Below are positions 59,998-64,000 of a stretch of DNA of 64,000 nucleotides, piece by piece. The stretch comes from Gammaproteobacteria bacterium UBA7310 (GTDB lineage: Bacteria > Pseudomonadota > Gammaproteobacteria > Pseudomonadales > Ketobacteraceae). Position numbers and translations under genes: made by a program. Location: assembly GCA_002471665.1 (NCBI GenBank), contig DKQK01000028.1, positions 1-64,000 of the forward strand, in the 5' to 3' direction. The first letter of the stretch is position 1, and every line of letters starts with the position of its first letter. Below the pieces are notes generated by a model that was given only the letters and a program-made list of their open reading frames with translations, ran no database searches and was not told the origin of the DNA.

Positions 59998-60372
59998 ATG
60001 TCTCAGGAGCCGGTTGACCCTGTTTCCCCCTGCCTTGGTTGCGGCGCCTGCTGCGGTTTTTTCCGTGTGTCATTTTATTGGGGAGAGGCGCGCAGCGTCG
60101 GAGGCTTGGTGCCCGACCATCTGACAACCAAAGTGAACAGTGTTTACAGCTGCATGCAGGGCACCGAAGGTGGCCATGGACGCTGTGTGGCCCTGCTGGG
60201 GGAGATTGGTACCCAGGTCCGTTGCAGTATTTATCAAAACCGCCCATCCCCCTGCCGGGAATTTGCCTGCCACAGCGTAACCATTGCCGGTAACCCGGAT
60301 TGTAACCGGGCCCGGGCACATTATGGTCTGCCTGCACTGCAGTGCGCTGAATTTGAATCGCAAGCCTCTTAA
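59998..60372 (+). CDS. YkgJ-family Cys-cluster protein
   Basis: This 124-residue protein starts at ATG 59998. CLGCGACCGFF near the N-terminus, CSIYQNRPSPCREF in the middle, and late Cys (DCNRARAHYG, LQCAEF) match the YkgJ zinc/iron-chelating-type family. Metal binding is likely; role is unknown. A longer upstream frame overlapping the methyltransferase is a shadow. Confidence 0.8.
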   Translation: MSQEPVDPVSPCLGCGACCGFFRVSFYWGEARSVGGLVPDHLTTKVNSVYSCMQGTEGGHGRCVALLGEIGTQVRCSIYQNRPSPCREFACHSVTIAGNPDCNRARAHYGLPALQCAEFESQAS

Positions 60373-60443
60373 CCATTAGTGCCTCGCTGGCAGAGCTGGC
60401 ATAATGCGGTGGGTTTCCATTGTCATCAGCCTCGAGGACCTTC

Positions 60444-61559
60444 ATGCAACCGCAACATAAACCCCAGAATCCGAATTTCTCTTCCGGCCCCTGCGCCAAG
60501 CGCCCCGGCTATGCTGTATCCGCCCTGGATGTGTCCACCCTGGGCCGCTCCCACCGTTCAACTCTGGGTAAAGCCGCTCTGCAACGCTGCTGTGAAGAAA
60601 CCGCTGAACTGCTGGGCCTGCCCGCCGGTTACCGCGTTGGTGTGGTGCCCGCCTCCGATACCGGCGCGGTCGAGATGGCCCTGTGGTCTTTACTGGGGCC
60701 GCGCCCGGTGGATGTGCTGCATTGGGAATCCTTTGGTTCCGGCTGGCATACAGATATCGTGAAGCAATTGAAGCTGGATGATGTGCGCTCGTTGCAAGCC
60801 GAATACGGTGAGCTGCCGCCCCTGGCCGATGTGAATTTTGACCACGATGTGGTGTTCACCTGGAACGGCACGACCTCCGGCGTGAAGGTTCCCGATGGCG
60901 ATTGGATTGCGGAAGATCGGCAGGGGTTGACCATTTGTGATGCCACCTCCGCGGTATTCGCTATGGAACTGCCCTGGGAAAAACTGGATGTGGTGACCTA
61001 CTCCTGGCAGAAAGTGCTGGGCGGTGAAGGCGCTCACGGAATGCTGATCCTGGGGCCACGGGCCGTGGCGCGTCTGGAAAGTTACACTCCTCCGTGGCCG
61101 TTACCAAAAATCTTCCGCATGACCAAAGGCGGTAAACTGATCGAAGGTATTTTCCGCGGCGAAACCATCAATACCCCCTCCATGTTGTGTGTTGCCGATT
61201 ATCTGGATGCGCTGGACTGGGTGCGCAATATTGGTGGCGTGGCCGGGGCCATTGAGCGTTCCCAGGCCAATCTGGCGGTGTTGGAAAACTTTGTGGCGCA
61301 ACATGACTGGATCGATTTTCTGGCGCAACAGCCTGAGGTGCGATCCAACACCAGCATCTGCCTCACCATGCAAATGGATGCCGGGCAAACCAAGCAATTC
61401 ACCAAGTTGCTGGAAGCCGAAGGTGTGGCCTACGATATCGGTGCCTATCGGGATGCACCCGATGGCATTCGTATCTGGGGTGGCGCGACGGTGGAAACCA
61501 CGGATCTGGAAGCATTGGTGCCCTGGCTGGAGTGGGCATATCAGCAGGTCACTGCATAA
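60444..61559 (+). CDS. serC: Phosphoserine aminotransferase (type II)
   Basis: This 371-residue PLP enzyme has PNFSSGPCAKRPGY, SHRSTLGKAAL, ASDTGAVEMALW, and the Schiff-base Lys in VTYSWQKVLGGEGAHG. It is the methanogen/alphaproteobacterial-like form of SerC. It transaminates 3-phosphohydroxypyruvate in serine synthesis (and the analogous step of PLP synthesis). It is encoded 31 bp before serA, the preceding enzyme of the pathway. Confidence 0.9.
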   Translation: MQPQHKPQNPNFSSGPCAKRPGYAVSALDVSTLGRSHRSTLGKAALQRCCEETAELLGLPAGYRVGVVPASDTGAVEMALWSLLGPRPVDVLHWESFGSGWHTDIVKQLKLDDVRSLQAEYGELPPLADVNFDHDVVFTWNGTTSGVKVPDGDWIAEDRQGLTICDATSAVFAMELPWEKLDVVTYSWQKVLGGEGAHGMLILGPRAVARLESYTPPWPLPKIFRMTKGGKLIEGIFRGETINTPSMLCVADYLDALDWVRNIGGVAGAIERSQANLAVLENFVAQHDWIDFLAQQPEVRSNTSICLTMQMDAGQTKQFTKLLEAEGVAYDIGAYRDAPDGIRIWGGATVETTDLEALVPWLEWAYQQVTA

Positions 61560-61590
61560 ATAATAAATAGTAGATCAAAGGGAATGAATC

Positions 61591-62775
61591 GTGTTTAAAG
61601 TCAAAACTTTCAATCAGATTTCGGTTAAAGGGCTGGAGCGCTTTCCACGGGCGGACTATGAGGTAGGCAGCGACATCAGCCATCCGGATGGCATCCTGTT
61701 GCGCAGTCACAAACTGCATAATGAAGCGTTACCGGAAACAGTGCTGAGTGTGGCTCGCGCCGGTGCCGGCGTGAATAATATTCCACTGGAAGAGTACACT
61801 CAGCGCGGCATCGTGGTGTTCAACACCCCCGGCGCCAATGCCAATGCCGTGAAAGAGCTGGTACTGGCCGGCCTGCTGTTGGGTTCCCGTGGTGTGCTGA
61901 AGGGCATTGAATACGTGCAAAGCCTGACACACCTGAAAGACGCTGCCGAAATGAGCAAGCTACTGGAAGCGGAAAAGAAACGCTTTGCCGGAAAAGAATT
62001 GTACGGCAGCACACTGGGCGTGGTGGGGTTAGGTGCCATTGGTTCCATGGTGGCGGAGATGGCGTTGGCCCTGGGCATGAAAGTGGTGGGTTATGATCCG
62101 GCTCTGTCGGTGGAGGCAGCCTGGCGTTTGCCGAATCGGGTTGAACGCATGGAGAATCTGCACTCTCTGCTTTCCCGTGCCGATTACGTGACCCTGCATG
62201 TTCCCGCGCTGGAAGCTACCCGTGGCCTGATCAGTCATGACGCGTTGCAGGCCATCAAGCCCGGCGCGCGCCTGTTGAACTTTGCCCGTGACGCCATAGT
62301 GGATTCCGCTGCGGTGGTGGAAAGCCTTGAATCCGAGAATGGCTTGGGTATGTACATTTGCGATTTCCCCGAGCCGCAATTGCTGGAGCGGGACGACGTG
62401 ATTGCCATGCCGCACATCGGCGCCAGTACCGCCGAGGCGGAAGAAAACTGCGCTGTGATGGCTGCTGATCAACTGATGGAATTTCTGCAGAACGGCAATA
62501 TCAAGAATTCTGTTAACTTCCCGGCGGTGAATATGCCGCGGGCGGAAGGTTGCAGCCGCATTACCTTCAGCAACGATAATGTCTCCGGTGTGCTGGGTAA
62601 CGTATTATCCATCTTCACGGAAAACAACGTGAATGTTGTGGATATGATGAACAAAAGCCGGGGCAACGTGGCCTATAACATCCTCGACGTTGAAGCACTC
62701 CCCAATGACACCATCATCGATCAGCTGCGCCAGGTAGAGCATGTGATTAACGTGCGGGTACTGGAGGCAGAATAA
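61591..62775 (+). CDS. serA: D-3-phosphoglycerate dehydrogenase
   Basis: This 394-residue dehydrogenase has ARAGAGVNNI, NTPGANANAVKEL, the NAD-binding GVVGLGAIGSMVAEMA, and the catalytic Arg/Glu/His set in FARDAIVD, DFPEPQL and MPHIGAST. A C-terminal ACT domain (RITFSNDNVSGVLGNVLSIF) binds serine for feedback control. It starts the serine pathway and is co-transcribed with serC. Confidence 0.93.
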   Translation: MFKVKTFNQISVKGLERFPRADYEVGSDISHPDGILLRSHKLHNEALPETVLSVARAGAGVNNIPLEEYTQRGIVVFNTPGANANAVKELVLAGLLLGSRGVLKGIEYVQSLTHLKDAAEMSKLLEAEKKRFAGKELYGSTLGVVGLGAIGSMVAEMALALGMKVVGYDPALSVEAAWRLPNRVERMENLHSLLSRADYVTLHVPALEATRGLISHDALQAIKPGARLLNFARDAIVDSAAVVESLESENGLGMYICDFPEPQLLERDDVIAMPHIGASTAEAEENCAVMAADQLMEFLQNGNIKNSVNFPAVNMPRAEGCSRITFSNDNVSGVLGNVLSIFTENNVNVVDMMNKSRGNVAYNILDVEALPNDTIIDQLRQVEHVINVRVLEAE

Positions 62776-62939
62776 GGCTCAGGTGAGTGCTCTCTGTGCC
62801 GGCTTACCACCCAGTTGAATTGTAAGGCAATACCGTTTTCCCCGCGGGGTCTGAAATTACAGGCCCCAAATAGCATCTATACTGAATCAGTGCACCGGAA
62901 TATAAGGAAAACTGTGTCGATGCTTAAAAGGATGATCGG

Positions 62940-64000
62940 TTGAGTCGTTGGTTTCTGTCTCTTGCCCTGCTGTACCTGATCGGTACCTCAAACGCCCTTG
63001 GCAGCGCCCTGGTAAGGGATGCCCCCAGGCAGCCTCTGCAGCAGGCTATTCAATACTATGAGGACACCTCAGCGTCCCTCACGCTGGAACAGGTTCTGCA
63101 GCAGACATTGCCGTGGCAAGCCAATGGCGAGCGGGTGTTGAACAAGGGCTATTCCAATTCCCGTTGGTGGTTGAAGCTGGAGCTGGATAACCCAACTTCC
63201 AAGACCCAGCAACGCTACATCGAGATCAGTTACGCACCTCTGGATTACGTTAACGTTTATGTGATGGATGGCGGCAATCTGCTTGCGGAATTTCACATGG
63301 GGGATCGGCGACTGTATCGGGAGCGGCCGCTGGATAGCCCCAATTTTGTATTTCCGGTTGAATGGCAACCAGAACAGAACCTGACACTTTATCTTGAGGT
63401 GCACAGCGAAGGCGCCATGCAGGTGCCCATGGTGATGTGGAAGCAGAAAGCCTACTTCGAACATCAGATGCGGCTGGAGACGGTGCAGGGGCTCTACTGG
63501 GGCGGTATGCTGATCATTGTGCTGTACAACGGGCTCCTGTTTATCTCGTTGCGCGACAGCACGTATTTCTGGTATGTGGGCAGTGTGTTGTTCATGGCGC
63601 TGATGTTCACGACGTTGAGTGGACAGGCTTACCGCTATTTGTGGCCCAATGCCATTCAATGGAATAACGTGGCCTTGCTGTTCATGATCTGTCTCGCGTG
63701 TATTTTTGCCGGCCAGTTCAGTAAAGAATTCCTGCGCTTGAAAACCTTGATGCCGCGCATGAATAAACTGATGAGTGGCATCATGGGTTTGTGTGCTGCC
63801 ATTGCGGCCGTGAGTTGGTGGGGGCCTTACCATATTCTGGTGCAAGTGGTGGTTGGGGTTACCATAGTGCTGGCCAGCATGGCGTTTGCCATTGGAGTGT
63901 ATCAGGTTTACCTGGGGGATCGCAGTGCCCGCTGGTATCTGTTGGCCTGGTCGGTGTTCCTGCTGGGTGTAATCGTAATTACGCTGAATAAAACCAACTT
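62940..64000 (+). CDS. 7TM-DISM sensor protein, 5' part
   Basis: The frame is open from TTG 62940 (first start after an in-frame stop at 62925) to the right edge. It has a signal peptide (WFLSLALLYLIGTSNALG). A periplasmic 7TMR-DISM extracellular 2 domain spans ~40-170 (NSRWWLKLELDNPTSKTQQR; YIEISYAPLDYVNVYVMDGG). At least five membrane spans of a 7TM receptor module begin near residue 182. In this family the missing C-terminus is usually a GGDEF, kinase or cyclase domain. The ligand is probably a carbohydrate, by family knowledge only. Confidence 0.78.
   Translation, partial: MSRWFLSLALLYLIGTSNALGSALVRDAPRQPLQQAIQYYEDTSASLTLEQVLQQTLPWQANGERVLNKGYSNSRWWLKLELDNPTSKTQQRYIEISYAPLDYVNVYVMDGGNLLAEFHMGDRRLYRERPLDSPNFVFPVEWQPEQNLTLYLEVHSEGAMQVPMVMWKQKAYFEHQMRLETVQGLYWGGMLIIVLYNGLLFISLRDSTYFWYVGSVLFMALMFTTLSGQAYRYLWPNAIQWNNVALLFMICLACIFAGQFSKEFLRLKTLMPRMNKLMSGIMGLCAAIAAVSWWGPYHILVQVVVGVTIVLASMAFAIGVYQVYLGDRSARWYLLAWSVFLLGVIVITLNKTN

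Overview
The window looks like a piece of a Gram-negative, probably gammaproteobacterial, chromosome. It has lipoproteins with lipoboxes, an outer-membrane barrel, a Tat substrate, LysR/TetR/AraC regulators and an intact serC-serA pair. The genus cannot be named from the sequence. The core DNA is GC-rich; two blocks are visibly AT-rich (about 1.7-10.8 kb and 31.2-54.7 kb) and carry accessory genes. No rRNA, tRNA or CRISPR array was seen.

Left to right: (1) 0-11 kb, an accessory and decaying region. It has a gene running off the left edge, a 42-bp palindromic repeat, a truncated AraC gene beside an internally deleted aldo/keto reductase, an ankyrin lipoprotein, two secreted trypsin-like proteases, and a two-gene unit of an EACC1-like protein plus a membrane-anchored double caspase-like protein. 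(2) 11.6-23.8 kb, one long tightly packed operon for arsenic chemistry: two glycosyltransferases, ArsS radical SAM enzyme, a TVP38-flavoprotein fusion, DUF547, ArsM, an ArsC-type phosphatase and a full PstSCAB phosphate/arsenate-type transporter. (3) 23.9-30.1 kb, a TPR lipoprotein, a membrane adenylate/guanylate cyclase, a deleted SDR gene and an SDR-aldehyde dehydrogenase fusion.

(4) 31165-54727 is an integrative element of about 23.6 kb. It sits inside a TPR/ankyrin gene: 30289-31164 and 54728-55708 are the two halves, in the same reading phase, and an 11-bp direct repeat marks both junctions. The right end carries a tyrosine integrase with an OGG-like glycosylase, a Zn-ribbon protein, a Rep-like initiator, an AlpA-like regulator, and a toxin tip with its SUKH immunity gene. 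The left two thirds carry what I think is an undescribed biosynthetic cluster (31.7-46.8 kb): inositol-1-phosphate synthase, StrB1-like amidinotransferase, class III aminotransferase, three NodU/CmcH carbamoyltransferases, a glycosyltransferase, a 2OG dioxygenase, an APH-type kinase and a SurE-type phosphatase.

The cluster ends with a second ribosomal protein S12 gene behind a near-consensus promoter. Its protein has Arg at position 43 and Asn at 88 (Met counted), the two lysines whose loss gives streptomycin resistance. Together these suggest a mobile cluster for a guanidinylated, carbamoylated, glycosylated aminocyclitol (streptomycin/bluensomycin-like logic) with target-based self-protection. 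The product is inference.

(5) 55.7-64 kb is ordinary chromosome: a lipoprotein alpha/beta hydrolase, a TetR-controlled Tat protein, LysR, methyltransferase, YkgJ-type protein, serC, serA, and a 7TM sensor that leaves the window.
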